Shown one piece after another: positions 49,899 through 59,235 of a stretch of 64,000 nt of DNA. Position numbers and translations under genes: made by a program. The notes beneath the pieces are model-generated. The model did not search any database. It was given only the letters and a program-made list of their open reading frames with translations, and had not been told where the DNA came from. The stretch is from assembly GCA_963699085.1 (NCBI GenBank), contig CAVOTH010000004.1, positions 1,922,001 to 1,986,000 on the forward strand. Reading direction: 5' to 3'. The stretch is from Bog-756 sp963699085 (GTDB lineage Bacteria > Actinomycetota > Acidimicrobiia > Acidimicrobiales > RAAP-2). Position 1 is the first letter of the stretch; each line of letters starts with the position of its first letter.

Positions 49899-50975
49899 AT
49901 GAGCAAGACCTACCGCGTCGTCGCCTGGAGCACCGGGAACGTCGGCCGCAACGTCATCGCCGGCATCGATGCCCGACCCGACCTGGAACTGGTGGGCCTC
50001 TGGGTCTCCAACCCCGACAAAGTGGGAAAGGACGCCGGAGAACTGGCCGGACTCGACCGCACCCTCGGCGTGGTTGCCACTGACGATGTCGAGGCTCTGT
50101 TCGCACTCCGGCCGGATGTCGTCGTCCACACGGCCATGGCCGACAACCGCCTGTTCGAGGCGTTGGCCGACCTGCAGCGCATCCTGCGGGCCGGGATCAA
50201 CGTCGTGTCATCGGGCCCGGTCTTTCTCCAGTACCCCTACGGCGTCGTCGACGACTCGATGTTCACCCCGACCGTCGAGGCCGCCACCGAGGGCGGCGTC
50301 TCGATCTTCGTCAACGGGGTCGACCCCGGATTCGCCAACGACGCGTTGCCGCTGGTGCTGTCGGGCGTCAGCGAACAGATCGACGAGGTGCGGGTGGCCG
50401 AGGTGCTCAACTACGCCACCTACGACCAGGGCATGGTCCTCTTCGACATCATGGGATTCGGGCGACCGATCGACGACGTGCCGATGATCCTCCAGCCCGG
50501 CGTGATCACCATGGCCTGGGGCAGTGTCGTCCGCCAGCTGGCCGCCGGCCTCGAGGTGGAGCTCGATGGAGACCTGGTCGAGTGGTACGAGCGGGTTCCT
50601 GCCCCTGAGACCTTCGAGGTCGATGCCGGCACCATCGAGGAGGGGACCGCCGCTGCCCTGCATTTCGAGCTCCGCGGCATGAAAGACGGCAGGGCGGTGA
50701 TCGTGCTGGAGCATGTCACCCGCCTCCGCGACGATCTCGCCCCCGAATGGCCCCAGCCGGCCGGCCAGGGCTGCTACCGGGTCATCCTCACCGGTGAACC
50801 GACCTACACCGTCGACATGCAGTTGATGGGCAGAGACGGGGATCACAACACCGGTGGGCTGAAGGCGACGGCCATGCGCCTTGTCAATGCCATCCCGGCC
50901 GTCGTCGAGGGTTCACCCGGGCTCCTGACCGCGCTCGACCTGCCTCCGGTGTACGGCAGGGGCCTGGTGGTCTGA
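49899..50975 (+). CDS. DapB-like NAD(P)-binding protein
   Basis: This 358-residue protein has the dihydrodipicolinate-reductase-type Rossmann start YRVVAWSTGNVGRNVIAGI and the later VVHTAMADNRLFEALADLQRILRAGINVVS. The C-domain contains GVDPGFANDALPLVLSG. This is the actinobacterial group often called dihydrodipicolinate reductase-like, some members of which act as amine dehydrogenases or on steroid-related substrates. It is not the lysine-pathway DapB by length and motifs. AAGGAG lies 7 bases upstream of ATG 49899. Confidence 0.87.
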   Translation: MSKTYRVVAWSTGNVGRNVIAGIDARPDLELVGLWVSNPDKVGKDAGELAGLDRTLGVVATDDVEALFALRPDVVVHTAMADNRLFEALADLQRILRAGINVVSSGPVFLQYPYGVVDDSMFTPTVEAATEGGVSIFVNGVDPGFANDALPLVLSGVSEQIDEVRVAEVLNYATYDQGMVLFDIMGFGRPIDDVPMILQPGVITMAWGSVVRQLAAGLEVELDGDLVEWYERVPAPETFEVDAGTIEEGTAAALHFELRGMKDGRAVIVLEHVTRLRDDLAPEWPQPAGQGCYRVILTGEPTYTVDMQLMGRDGDHNTGGLKATAMRLVNAIPAVVEGSPGLLTALDLPPVYGRGLVV

Positions 50976-51091
50976 CTATTCCGTCGCCGGAGGCCGTGCC
51001 GCCGCTCGGCGCAGCCGACGCGAACTGATCTCACGGGTCGAGTTGGTAGGGTCCGGCTCATGCGCGACCTGATCGGATCCACACCTTGAGC

Positions 51092-53032
51092 ATGCCCGGA
51101 CACGGCATGGGCGGGGGCGGCGGCGGGGGCCAGTTCGGCCCGGTGATGCGATCGATGCGCCGGGACGAATCGGTCAAAGGCCAGCACGTCACCAAGGGGA
51201 CGAGCAGGAGAATGCTCCGCTTCGCCCGGCCCTACCGCACCATCCTGGCCTGGTTCCTGGTCCTGGTCACGGTGGACGCGTTCATCGGGATCATCAACCC
51301 GCTGATCTTCCGCGACATCATCAACAACCTGACCGGGAGCGACCCCAGCAAGCACTACATCATCTCGTTGTCCATCGTGGCGGCGCTGGTGGCCGTGGCC
51401 GATACCTCACTCACCATCGGCATCCGCTGGGTATCGGCCAAGGTGGGCGAGGGCCTCATCTACGACATGCGGGCCCAGGTGTTCGAGCACATCCAGAAGA
51501 TGCCAATTGCATTCTTCACCCGTACCCAGACCGGTGCCCTGATCAGCCGCCTCAACAACGACGTGATCGGTGCCCAGCAAGCCTTCACCGACACCCTGTC
51601 GTCAGTGGTGTCCAATCTGATCAGCGTCACCCTGGTCCTCATCGTGATGTTCCTGCTGTCGTGGCAGATCACCCTGATCAGCCTGGTGATCCTGCCGATC
51701 TTCGTGATCCCGGCCAAACGGGTGGGCCGCAAGCTCTCGGTCATCACCCGGGAGTCGTACGGCATCAACGCCGAGATGAACAACACCATGAACGAGCGCT
51801 TCAACGTGTCCGGCGCTCTGCTGGTCAAGCTGTTCGGCCGACCGGACGAGGAGCGGGAGGCCTTCGAGTCCAAGGCCGGACGGGTCCGCGACATCGGTGT
51901 GACCCAGGCCATGTATGCCCGCTTCTTCATCGCCGCCCTGTCGCTCACCGCCGCGCTGGCGACGGCCGTCGTCTACGGCTGGGGCGGCGTCCAGGCCATC
52001 GACGGAGCGCTCACGGTGGGCACGGTGGTGGCACTGGCCGCCTATCTCACCCGGCTGTACGCCCCGCTGACCTCCCTGTCCAACGTCCAGATCGACGTGA
52101 TGACCGCGCTGGTCTCCTTCGACCGGGTCTTCGAGGTGCTCGATCTCCCTCCGATGATCATCGACGATCCCGACGCCCGGCCCATACCGAAGGGTCCGGC
52201 CTCGATCGAGTTCGATCACGTCGACTTCCGTTACCCGACGGCGGAAGAGGTGTCCCTGGCCTCGCTCGAGTCGGTGGCCGTGCTCGACACCTCCGTCTCC
52301 AACCAGGTCCTGTTCGACGTGAGCTTCACCGTCGAGCCGGGCCAGATGGTGGCGTTGGTCGGGCCGTCGGGTGCGGGCAAGACGACCATCAGCCAGCTGC
52401 TGCCCCGCCTGTACGACGTCCGGTCCGGCGCCATCAGGATCAACGGTCTCGACATCCGCCATGCCACCATGGCCTCGTTGGCGGCCACCATCGGCGTGGT
52501 CACCCAGGACGCCCACCTCTTCCACGACACGATCCGGGCCAACCTGCTCTACGCCCGACCAGAGGCCAACGACGGTGAGCTCGACTCGGCCCTCGCCGGA
52601 GCCCAGATCGCCACGCTGGTCGAGTCGCTACCCGACGGACTCGACACCGTGGTGGGCGACCGCGGCTACCGCCTGTCCGGCGGCGAGAAGCAGCGCCTGG
52701 CCATTGCCCGGCTCCTACTCAAGGCGCCGGAGATCGTCGTCCTCGACGAGGCCACCGCCCACCTCGACAGCGAGTCGGAGGCAGCGGTACAGATGGCCCT
52801 GGCCACCGCATTGAAGGGGCGCACCTCCCTGGTCATCGCCCACCGCCTGTCGACCGTGCGCGAGGCCGACTCGATCCTGGTGCTCGACCACGGGCGCATC
52901 GTCGAGCAGGGACGCCACGAGGACCTGCTGATGGCGGGCGGCCAGTACGCCGAGCTCTACCGCATCCAGTTCGAAGGCCAAGACGCCGACGGATCCCCCG
53001 GCGACGTCGACGATGCCGAGGAGGACCTGTGA
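51092..53032 (+). CDS. ABC exporter, fused permease and ATP-binding protein
   Basis: This 646-residue half-transporter has a Gly-rich leader and six membrane helices in the first 330 residues, with the IMFLLSWQITL and coupling segments, followed by the ATPase: Walker A GPSGAGKTT, Q-loop VTQDAHLFH, signature LSGGEKQR, Walker B IVVLDEATAHLD and the switch VIAHRLSTV. It probably works as a homodimer exporting a drug or lipid. ATG 51092 and TTG 51086 are both possible starts. Its stop overlaps the GTG of the TrmO-like gene. Confidence 0.94.
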   Translation: MPGHGMGGGGGGGQFGPVMRSMRRDESVKGQHVTKGTSRRMLRFARPYRTILAWFLVLVTVDAFIGIINPLIFRDIINNLTGSDPSKHYIISLSIVAALVAVADTSLTIGIRWVSAKVGEGLIYDMRAQVFEHIQKMPIAFFTRTQTGALISRLNNDVIGAQQAFTDTLSSVVSNLISVTLVLIVMFLLSWQITLISLVILPIFVIPAKRVGRKLSVITRESYGINAEMNNTMNERFNVSGALLVKLFGRPDEEREAFESKAGRVRDIGVTQAMYARFFIAALSLTAALATAVVYGWGGVQAIDGALTVGTVVALAAYLTRLYAPLTSLSNVQIDVMTALVSFDRVFEVLDLPPMIIDDPDARPIPKGPASIEFDHVDFRYPTAEEVSLASLESVAVLDTSVSNQVLFDVSFTVEPGQMVALVGPSGAGKTTISQLLPRLYDVRSGAIRINGLDIRHATMASLAATIGVVTQDAHLFHDTIRANLLYARPEANDGELDSALAGAQIATLVESLPDGLDTVVGDRGYRLSGGEKQRLAIARLLLKAPEIVVLDEATAHLDSESEAAVQMALATALKGRTSLVIAHRLSTVREADSILVLDHGRIVEQGRHEDLLMAGGQYAELYRIQFEGQDADGSPGDVDDAEEDL

Positions 53033-53496
53033 CCGACCCACTCGTACTGCGCCCCATCGGACGAGTGGTCGGCGGACGCGTGGACCCGGTGGACGATGGT
53101 TGGGACGCGGTGGCGGCCACCATCGAACTGGACCCTGATGTGCTGGATGCGGGCGCCACTGACGGTCTGGCCGACTTCTCCCACATCGAAGTGATCTTCT
53201 GCTTCGACCAGGTCGACGAGGCGACGGTGTGCCGCGGTACCCGCCGACCCCGCGGCCGTGCCGACTGGCCGTCGGTGGGGATCCTGGCCCAACGGGCCAA
53301 GGACCGACCCAACCGGATCGGCGTCACCATCTGTCGGGTGATCGGCGTCAGGCCCCACCACATCGACGTCGTAGGCCTCGACGCCGTCGACGGCACACCG
53401 GTGCTCGATGTGAAGCCCTACATGGCGGAGTTCGGTGCTCGCGGGGAAGTCCGCCAACCGATGTGGGCGACCGAGCTCATGGCCGAGTACTGGTAG
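53029..53496 (+). CDS. TrmO/TsaA-like tRNA methyltransferase
   Basis: This 155-residue beta-barrel SAM-binding protein is of the YaeB/TrmO family, which N6-methylates t6A37 in tRNA. Landmarks are LRPIGRVVGGR, a core of DFSHIEVIFCFDQV, then RRPRGRADWPSVGILAQRAKDRPNRIGVTICRV and LDAVDGTPVLDVKPYMAEF. The family's short form without the extra C-terminal domain is seen. It starts at GTG 53029 within the ABC exporter's stop (GTGA), so translation is coupled, though a functional link with the exporter is not obvious. Confidence 0.9.
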   Translation: MTDPLVLRPIGRVVGGRVDPVDDGWDAVAATIELDPDVLDAGATDGLADFSHIEVIFCFDQVDEATVCRGTRRPRGRADWPSVGILAQRAKDRPNRIGVTICRVIGVRPHHIDVVGLDAVDGTPVLDVKPYMAEFGARGEVRQPMWATELMAEYW

Positions 53497-53511
53497 GAAG
53501 GTCCGGCCGGG

Positions 53512-53528
53512 GCGGCCCGACGGGCCGC
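53512..53528. terminator. Bidirectional terminator-like hairpin
   Basis: GCGGCCC (53512-53518) and GGGCCGC (53522-53528) form a perfect 7-base stem with a 3-base loop between the TrmO-like gene and a convergent small frame. There is no T-tract. Confidence 0.55.
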
Positions 53529-53532
53529 TCGC

Positions 53533-53763
53533 TCACTCGGGGGTAAGCGTCTTGCGGACGGCCTTGGCACTCGACACCAGGGCGTCCTTGCTGCACGCGG
53601 TGGAGACCCCGGCGATCGACACCGCCATGGAGGGTGAGCAGTCGCCGTCAGACACTGTGCGATCGGTCGTCCGGTCGGCTCCGGCAGCTTCGACAAGTGC
53701 CAACGCCTGTTTCGGCTGCTTCTTGCCTCGGGAGCTGGTGGGCCTCGGTTCGGTCGCTGTCAT
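53533..53763 (-). CDS. Small hypothetical protein, 76 aa
   Basis: This minus-strand frame from ATG 53763 reads with a Lys-rich start (SSRGKKQPKQALALVEAAG) and a Ser/Ala-rich C-terminal half containing DGDCSPSMAVSIAGVSTAC and KDALVSSAKAVRKTL. No Shine-Dalgarno, signal peptide or known domain is seen. It is kept because it fills the gap neatly, converges on the terminator hairpin and diverges from the MFS gene 175 bases away. Could be spurious. Confidence 0.4.
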   Translation of the reverse strand: MTATEPRPTSSRGKKQPKQALALVEAAGADRTTDRTVSDGDCSPSMAVSIAGVSTACSKDALVSSAKAVRKTLTPE

Positions 53764-53938
53764 CGGCACGGAGTCTACTGACTGGTACCTCCCAAACGGG
53801 GACACCCCCTTCGACCTGCACCGCCGTCGGCGCCTGCCCCCTGCGCTCATCAATATCGCGCGCCGGGTGCTGATCACTAGTGCGCCGCACATCCCGACGG
53901 GTGCTTCGATACCGGGAACCCCCCAGTACCGTTGGGCG

Positions 53939-55237
53939 GTGGCCAAGCTCCTCGTCGACGTCTCACCACTGCGGAACTCGCGGGACTTCCGGCGTCTGTG
54001 GACGGGTCAGACGATCTCGGGCATCGGCTCTCAGCTCACTCTGGTGGCAGTGGCATACCAGGCCTATCACCTCACCCACTCGACCTTGGTCGTCGGCATG
54101 ATCGGCTTCACCCAACTTCTGCCGCTGTTGGCCGGGGCCCTCTGGGGCGGGACCCTGGCCGACGCCTGGGACCGCAAGCGGGTGCTGACACTGACCCAGG
54201 TGGCCATGGCCTCGGCCGTGGCCGGCCTGGCCGTCAATGCCGCCCTGGACCATCCCGAGGTGTGGGTCCTGTTCGTCTGCACAGCGGCGTCCGCCGGGTT
54301 CCAGGGGATGGACTGGCCGGCCCGACGGGCCGCCCTGCCCATGCTGGTGGCCCAACGCGACGTCCAGTCCGCCGTGACCCTGCAGACCACGACCATGGCC
54401 CTGGCCATGGTCGTCGGTCCGGCCATCGGCGGGATCCTCATCGCCGCCCTCGGGCTCAGCACCGTGTACCTGCTGGACGTCGCGTCCTTCGGCGTGTCGC
54501 TCACCGCCGTACTCCTCCTCCCGCACCTGGTGCCTTCGGGCGGTGGCACTCCGATGGGATTTCGATCGATGGCCGAAGGGTTCCGTCATCTGAAGAGCGA
54601 GCGCCTCTTGTCCGCCACCTACATGATCGACCTCAACGCCATGATCTTCGGCATGCCGCGGGCCGTGTTCCCGGCGTTGGCCATCCATCTCTACGGTGGC
54701 GGAGCCGGCGTGGTCGGGCTCCTCTACGCCGCACCCGGCGCCGGCGCGCTGGTCGGCTCCCTGTTCACCGGCTGGTGTCGACGAATACGTCACGAAGGTC
54801 GGGCCATCGCCGCCTGCGTGGTGATCTGGGGCGGGACCATCGCCATCTTCGGGCTGGTCCCCGTTCTGTGGATCGGTCTCGCCCTGCTGGTGCTGGCCGG
54901 AGCGGCCGACGTCATCTCGGCCGTGTTCCGCCAGAACGTCCAACAACGTACGGTCCCCGACCACCTTCAGGGTCGGCTGTCGGGCACGTTCTTCGCCGTG
55001 GTGGCCGGTGGACCGCGCCTCGGCGATGCCGAAACCGGCCTGGCCGCCGCTATCGGAGGACCCGAATTCGCCGTGTGGTCAGGCGGCCTTGCCTGCGTCG
55101 TCGGGGTCGGGGTGCTGTTGTGGCGGGTCCCGGAGCTGTGGCGGGACGCCGGAGGGGGGCATCCGCTGTCGGCCGAGGCCGAGCAGGAGGCTATCGCCGA
55201 AGCGGTCACCGAGTTGAGCGAGGGCGAGCCGATCTGA
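53939..55237 (+). CDS. MFS transporter
   Basis: This 432-residue transporter has about 12 helices. It begins LRNSRDFRRLWTGQTISGIGSQL, typical of the enterobactin/tetracycline-exporter-like MFS group, has the loop 2-3 motif GALWGGTLADAWDRKRVL, and ends with an acidic tail. GTG 53939 is chosen because it precedes this start by 11 residues; the open frame to 53435 is a shadow. It probably exports a small molecule. The neighbours give no clue to the substrate. Confidence 0.9.
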   Translation: MAKLLVDVSPLRNSRDFRRLWTGQTISGIGSQLTLVAVAYQAYHLTHSTLVVGMIGFTQLLPLLAGALWGGTLADAWDRKRVLTLTQVAMASAVAGLAVNAALDHPEVWVLFVCTAASAGFQGMDWPARRAALPMLVAQRDVQSAVTLQTTTMALAMVVGPAIGGILIAALGLSTVYLLDVASFGVSLTAVLLLPHLVPSGGGTPMGFRSMAEGFRHLKSERLLSATYMIDLNAMIFGMPRAVFPALAIHLYGGGAGVVGLLYAAPGAGALVGSLFTGWCRRIRHEGRAIAACVVIWGGTIAIFGLVPVLWIGLALLVLAGAADVISAVFRQNVQQRTVPDHLQGRLSGTFFAVVAGGPRLGDAETGLAAAIGGPEFAVWSGGLACVVGVGVLLWRVPELWRDAGGGHPLSAEAEQEAIAEAVTELSEGEPI

Positions 55238-55260
55238 GCAAGGGCCCGTCGTCGGGGAGC

Positions 55261-56151
55261 TCAGTGGGCGGCGGCCTGGTCGACCAGCTGCTCGCTGACC
55301 TTCCACAACTGGGCGGCGGCGGCCTCGTCCCGGGCTCTGGCCGACGGCCTCTTCTCCCGGCACTTGGTGAAGTACTTGCCGGTGATTCCCTCGACTTCGG
55401 GGGACGAGCTCAAATACACCGAAGTTCGGGCGCCCTTCTCGGGGGTGAGACTGAACGGCGCGAATACCTTGATCCCCCACGCCAGGAAGCCGGTGGTATC
55501 GCCGTCGCGGGCGTAGCCGGTGGCGACCGCGCCGGGGTGGAGCGAGTTGGCCGTCACGCCGGTACCGGCCAGGCGCTTGGCCAGCTCCGTGGTGAACAGG
55601 ATGTTGGCCAGCTTGGAGCGTCCGTACACCTTCATCTGCCGGTACGAGCGCTCGGCCATCAGGTCGTCGAACTCCATACCCCGGCGGGCATAGCTGTGTG
55701 CCGTAGAGGCCACATTGACGATACGGGACGGCGCCGAGTCGATGAGGCGCTGCCGGAGGAGCTCGGTCAGGAGGAATGGGCCCAGGTGGTTGATGGCGAA
55801 CGTGGCCTCGTATCCGTCGGCACTGAGCGTCCGCTCGGTCAGGATGAGGCCGGCGTTGTTGAGCAGCACATCGATCCGCGGGCATCGCTCGAGCAGGTCG
55901 GCCGCTCCTGTCCGCACCGATGACAGGTCGGCCAGGTCGAACAGGGAGAGCTCGACGGTCGACGAGCCGCTCGCCTCGCCGATCTCGGTGACTGCCGCTG
56001 TGCCCCGTTGCTCGCTGCGGGCGGTGATGACCACGCGGGCCCCGGCGCGGGCCAGCTCGATGGCGGCGGCCTTGCCGATGCCGGAGTTCCCACCGGTGAT
56101 TATCACGGTCTTGCCGTCCATGGAGGGGACGACCGGGGCGGAGGGGCTCAC
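55261..56151 (-). CDS. SDR family oxidoreductase (retinol-dehydrogenase-like)
   Basis: This 296-residue SDR of the longer RDH/WW-domain-oxidoreductase-like group has TGGNSGIG at 19-26, LLNNAGL, NVASTAHS with the catalytic Ser and VYGRSKLANI giving Tyr and Lys. The C-terminal extension (KYFTKCREKRPS) is typical of the group. It starts at GTG 56151, 6 bases after the stop of the nitrobindin-like gene, so both are probably in one transcript. Substrate unknown. Confidence 0.9.
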   Translation of the reverse strand: MSPSAPVVPSMDGKTVIITGGNSGIGKAAAIELARAGARVVITARSEQRGTAAVTEIGEASGSSTVELSLFDLADLSSVRTGAADLLERCPRIDVLLNNAGLILTERTLSADGYEATFAINHLGPFLLTELLRQRLIDSAPSRIVNVASTAHSYARRGMEFDDLMAERSYRQMKVYGRSKLANILFTTELAKRLAGTGVTANSLHPGAVATGYARDGDTTGFLAWGIKVFAPFSLTPEKGARTSVYLSSSPEVEGITGKYFTKCREKRPSARARDEAAAAQLWKVSEQLVDQAAAH

Positions 56152-56157
56152 GGTGAT

Positions 56158-56709
56158 TCAGCCGACCCTGTGCAGCGTGTTGTGGTCGGAGTGCGCCAGG
56201 AGGTCCTCCATCCCGGACATCCGGAGCATGGTGGTCTCGTCGTAGGACCAGGTGTCGACGCCCAGGGTGATCGTCGCCTCGTAGCTGATCGAGCTGGCAT
56301 TGACGGTGAGGTACCTGCCCTCGCCGATCGGGTACTGAGGGTCGCCCACCGCAGCCCTCACGGTGAAGGAGCCGGTACCGGCTTCGGCCACTCCCCCGGC
56401 CAGCACGGTGATGCCGCGGGGGACGACGAAGCCGCGGAGGACTTCTCCGGTGGCACCGTCCCACAGCCAGTACCCAACCTCTGTGTGGAACGGGTTCTCC
56501 TCGTCGTTCCTCCACATCGCCGATTTGTAGTCGAGGCCGTAGAGGTGCTGGTTCCCGTTGTCCACCGGCCCGAACGGCTTGAACGTGACCTTCTCGAGGT
56601 AGGGCGTGCCGACCACCTTGCCCAGTGCGTGGGAGTACGAGGTGTCGAGGCCGCCCTCACCATCCCATTCGCCGACCAACGCCCACAAAGGTCCCCATTC
56701 ATTCGACAC
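56158..56709 (-). CDS. FABP-family/nitrobindin-like haem-binding beta-barrel protein
   Basis: This 183-residue ten-stranded barrel has the N-terminal LVGEWDGEG equals the nitrobindin GxWxGxG pattern, and near the C-terminus LLAHSDHNTLHRV supplies a His that could be the haem-iron ligand. Nitrobindins bind ferric haem and nitric oxide or peroxynitrite; many actinobacterial members are uncharacterised. GTG 56709 is the nearest start before the conserved barrel; the upstream Met (56772) adds sequence with no similarity. Likely co-transcribed with the downstream SDR gene. Confidence 0.85.
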   Translation of the reverse strand: MSNEWGPLWALVGEWDGEGGLDTSYSHALGKVVGTPYLEKVTFKPFGPVDNGNQHLYGLDYKSAMWRNDEENPFHTEVGYWLWDGATGEVLRGFVVPRGITVLAGGVAEAGTGSFTVRAAVGDPQYPIGEGRYLTVNASSISYEATITLGVDTWSYDETTMLRMSGMEDLLAHSDHNTLHRVG

Positions 56710-56812
56710 GTCGTGATCCGATCTGCTCCGTTGAACTGTTGTCGGCCAGGAGCCTACGTGCACCGGGCGCACCCCCGTGGGTGCCCGGCCACAGGAGAAC
56801 TGGCGACCGCGG

Positions 56813-57622
56813 TCAGACGGCGAGCACGGTGACCGAGCCGACCGTCACTTCACGGTCGTCGGATCCGACGTCGTGGATGGCCAGGCGCACCCTTGTCCGG
56901 CCGGCCCGCGTCCCGAGCACGTCGCACCGAGCCTCTACCGGGCCGACCTTGACCGGTCGTAGGTAGTGGAGGACGACGTCGGACGCAGCCACCCCGTTGC
57001 GTCCAGCCGCCTCGGGACCCGCTGCCAGCGCCGCCCGGCAGGCGGCTTCGTCGGCCAACATGGCGATCGCACCACCGTGGAGGATCCCCCACGGATTGCG
57101 GAGCCTGTCCTCCAGCCGGAGGCGGGTGACCGGGCCCTCACCCGGTTCGATGCAGAAGAACTGATCGGGTGGCACCGGGTCGGAACCGGGCTCCGGCATG
57201 TCCATGGTGAAGGGACGGTCGAAGCTGAGGAGCATGCCCCCCGGGTCGAGGACGGCACACGACATGATGGCGGCGGCCACGTGGCGGTCGCCGGCACCCT
57301 CGTCGACGACGTCCAGGGAGGTCACCACCGAGTTTCGGCCGCGGCGGAGCACGTCGGCCCGGAACCGCAGCGGTCCGGTGTGGGCCAGCTCGGAGACCGT
57401 GGCCATGAGCGAGGTGGTGACGATCCACTGGGGCAGTACGGCCAGGCCACTGGTGAACCCGCCGAGCGAGTCGAGGTTGGTCAGCAGCCCCCCGGTGCGG
57501 AGCCCCCCGCCCGGTCCCCGCTGGTGCGGGTCGATCGGGGCCCGCCCGCCGACCGACGGGGACCCGTCGGTGTCGTCGTCGCCCGGAATCTCCCACCGCT
57601 GGAGTCGGAAGAAGTCGCTCAC
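56813..57622 (-). CDS. Double-hotdog PaaI-type thioesterase
   Basis: This 269-residue protein contains two hotdog domains. The second is clear: NPWGILHGGAIAMLADEAACRAAL is the PaaI thioesterase helix with the catalytic Asp/His region, followed by VVLHYLRPVKVGPVEA. The first (GPGGGLRTGGLLTNLDSL, PLRFRADVLRRGRN) is more divergent. It would hydrolyse acyl-CoA thioesters. It starts at GTG 57622, and the adjacent upstream gene encodes a second double-hotdog protein, so the two may form a hetero-complex. Confidence 0.87.
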   Translation of the reverse strand: MSDFFRLQRWEIPGDDDTDGSPSVGGRAPIDPHQRGPGGGLRTGGLLTNLDSLGGFTSGLAVLPQWIVTTSLMATVSELAHTGPLRFRADVLRRGRNSVVTSLDVVDEGAGDRHVAAAIMSCAVLDPGGMLLSFDRPFTMDMPEPGSDPVPPDQFFCIEPGEGPVTRLRLEDRLRNPWGILHGGAIAMLADEAACRAALAAGPEAAGRNGVAASDVVLHYLRPVKVGPVEARCDVLGTRAGRTRVRLAIHDVGSDDREVTVGSVTVLAV

Positions 57623-57670
57623 GTGCCGGCGTGGGTCCTCCGTTCCCGGCTCGACCGGGATCCGGCCCGC

Positions 57671-58560
57671 TCATCGATCCGCCCCGACCAGATGATCGAC
57701 CGGTACTGCTGTCACATTGACCACGGTGGTCAGCCGGTGCCCGGCACCGGCATCGTGCAGCTCGACCACCGCCCCGGCTGTCCCGTCGGTCCCCGGGCCC
57801 GAGCACCCGTGCCGAACTGACGATCGGGCCGACCTTGCCGAGGGCCAGGTACGCGATCTGGAGGTCGGTCACCACCATGTCCGAGGATGCCCGACCCTGG
57901 GCGGCGCCCAGCGCTTCGGCCCCCGCCGCCTCGGCCAGCAGGGCGACGACACCGCCCTGGACGGCACCGAAGGAGTTGTGCAGGTAGGGGCGGGCCGGGA
58001 TGGACAGCCGCCCGGCCGGTCCGTCGAGCACCGTCACCGGGAGGGCTTCCAGGATCGGAAGATCGAGTCCGGCGCCGGTGAAGGCCCACCGCGTCGGAAG
58101 TTCGGGGATCCCCGAGCCCGCCGACGAAGCATTCGCGGGCCGGCAGTACGGCGAAGGTCATCGATGCCCACGCCACAGGTCCAGGCGCCCTCCCGTCCGC
58201 CAGCAGGTCGTTTCCGAACTCGTCGACCCCGACCACGATCGCCTCGACGACCAGCGTGGTGCGGCCCCGACGCAGGAGTCTGCCGCGGGCCTCGACAAAG
58301 GGGGCGGTGACCGGGCCGACGAGCTCGAGCGAGAGATCGGCGGTGGCCATCCAGTTCGGTCGCAGCGCCCGGGCCGCGATGGCACCGCCGACGACGTCGA
58401 CCAGGGTGGCCAGGACCCCGGCGTGCACGCCGCCGTCGGCGGTGGCCACCTGCGGGGTCACCCGGATGCGCACCCGGGCGCTCGTATCGGTGGTGGCTTC
58501 GGCCTCCAAGCCGAGATCACCGAGCAGGTGCTCCGAAGGCGGGTATCCGGCGAACGCCAC
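57671..58560 (-). CDS. Double-hotdog PaaI-type thioesterase (two frameshifts)
   Basis: GTG 58560 starts a hotdog domain (ATADGGVHAGVLATLVDVVGG, TADLSLELVGP). The frame breaks at the CCCC run 58110-58113; dropping one base continues as IPELPTRWAFTGAGLDLP. The second hotdog domain follows (NSFGAVQGGVVALLAEAAGAEA, VTDLQIAYLALGKVGP). A second break at CCC 57782-57784, again one extra base, restores TAGAVVELHDAGAGHRLTTV and a TGA at 57671. The corrected gene is exactly 295 codons plus stop. Family and pairing as for its neighbour. Both extra bases are in homopolymers, favouring sequence error. Confidence 0.82.
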
Positions 58561-58798
58561 TCAGCGACCCCGACCAGTCGAGCAATGCCGGGACCCGGGG
58601 TGATCGGGTCGACGACCCTGACCGCGTCGGCGTCGAATCGGATGCGTCATGGTCGTGTCCCCTGTCCCGTCGGTGACGGGCCGGGAGGGCCCGACCTCAG
58701 CGACGCAGTGTAGCGACGAGGCCCACTGGACGACAGGTGGGAGCGTCCGGTGGAGGCGACAGGCGGTGGGACCAGGCCGCGATTGGCGGCGGTGGGAG

Positions 58799-59062
58799 TC
58801 AGGCGGCCGAGCGCTGCTGGGAGTTGCGGCGGCGCGAGTTGCGCCTACGGCCACGGGGACGCACCGAGGTGTCGTAGGGGCGGCCGGTGGCGGCCGGGCT
58901 CTCGTGGAGGGCGCACCAGTCCGTGCTGTTGTAGCGGGAGAGATGGACCTCGCACGACGGTTCGACACAGATTCGACCGGTACCGTAGGACTCGGGTGCG
59001 GCAGCGCCGGAAAGGCCCTCCGCCAGCATCGACCCGTCTTCGACCGTTCGCCGTTCGACCAT
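58799..59062 (-). CDS. Small Cys/His-rich hypothetical protein
   Basis: This product of about 87 residues has a central ICVEPSCEVHLSRYNSTDWC then ALHE, which looks like a zinc site (C-x4-C ... C-x-x-H) seen in small actinobacterial proteins. The C-terminus is very basic (PRGRRRNSRRRN) and could bind nucleic acid. The start is uncertain: ATG 59062 or GTG 59080, with AAGGAG nearby. It diverges from the GH13 gene. No function is known to me. Confidence 0.65.
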   Translation of the reverse strand: MVERRTVEDGSMLAEGLSGAAAPESYGTGRICVEPSCEVHLSRYNSTDWCALHESPAATGRPYDTSVRPRGRRRNSRRRNSQQRSAA

Positions 59063-59235
59063 CGCTCCACACTCCTTCACTCACGCCGCCGGCAACCGAG
59101 CCGACTGCGTCCTTGCGCTCCGGGCCCCGGTAGGTGCCCGCTCCTGGACGTCCCATCGGCAGGTTCCGGCCCAAACTGAAATGCCGACAGGAACATCGGA
59201 ATGGGGCAGCAGCAGCGGATTGGTAACGTCGGACC

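Noticed and set aside
53435..53938. 168-residue N-ter extension of the MFS transporter
   Set aside because: It reads through the TrmO-like gene end and the hairpin terminator, and lacks MFS similarity before 53939.
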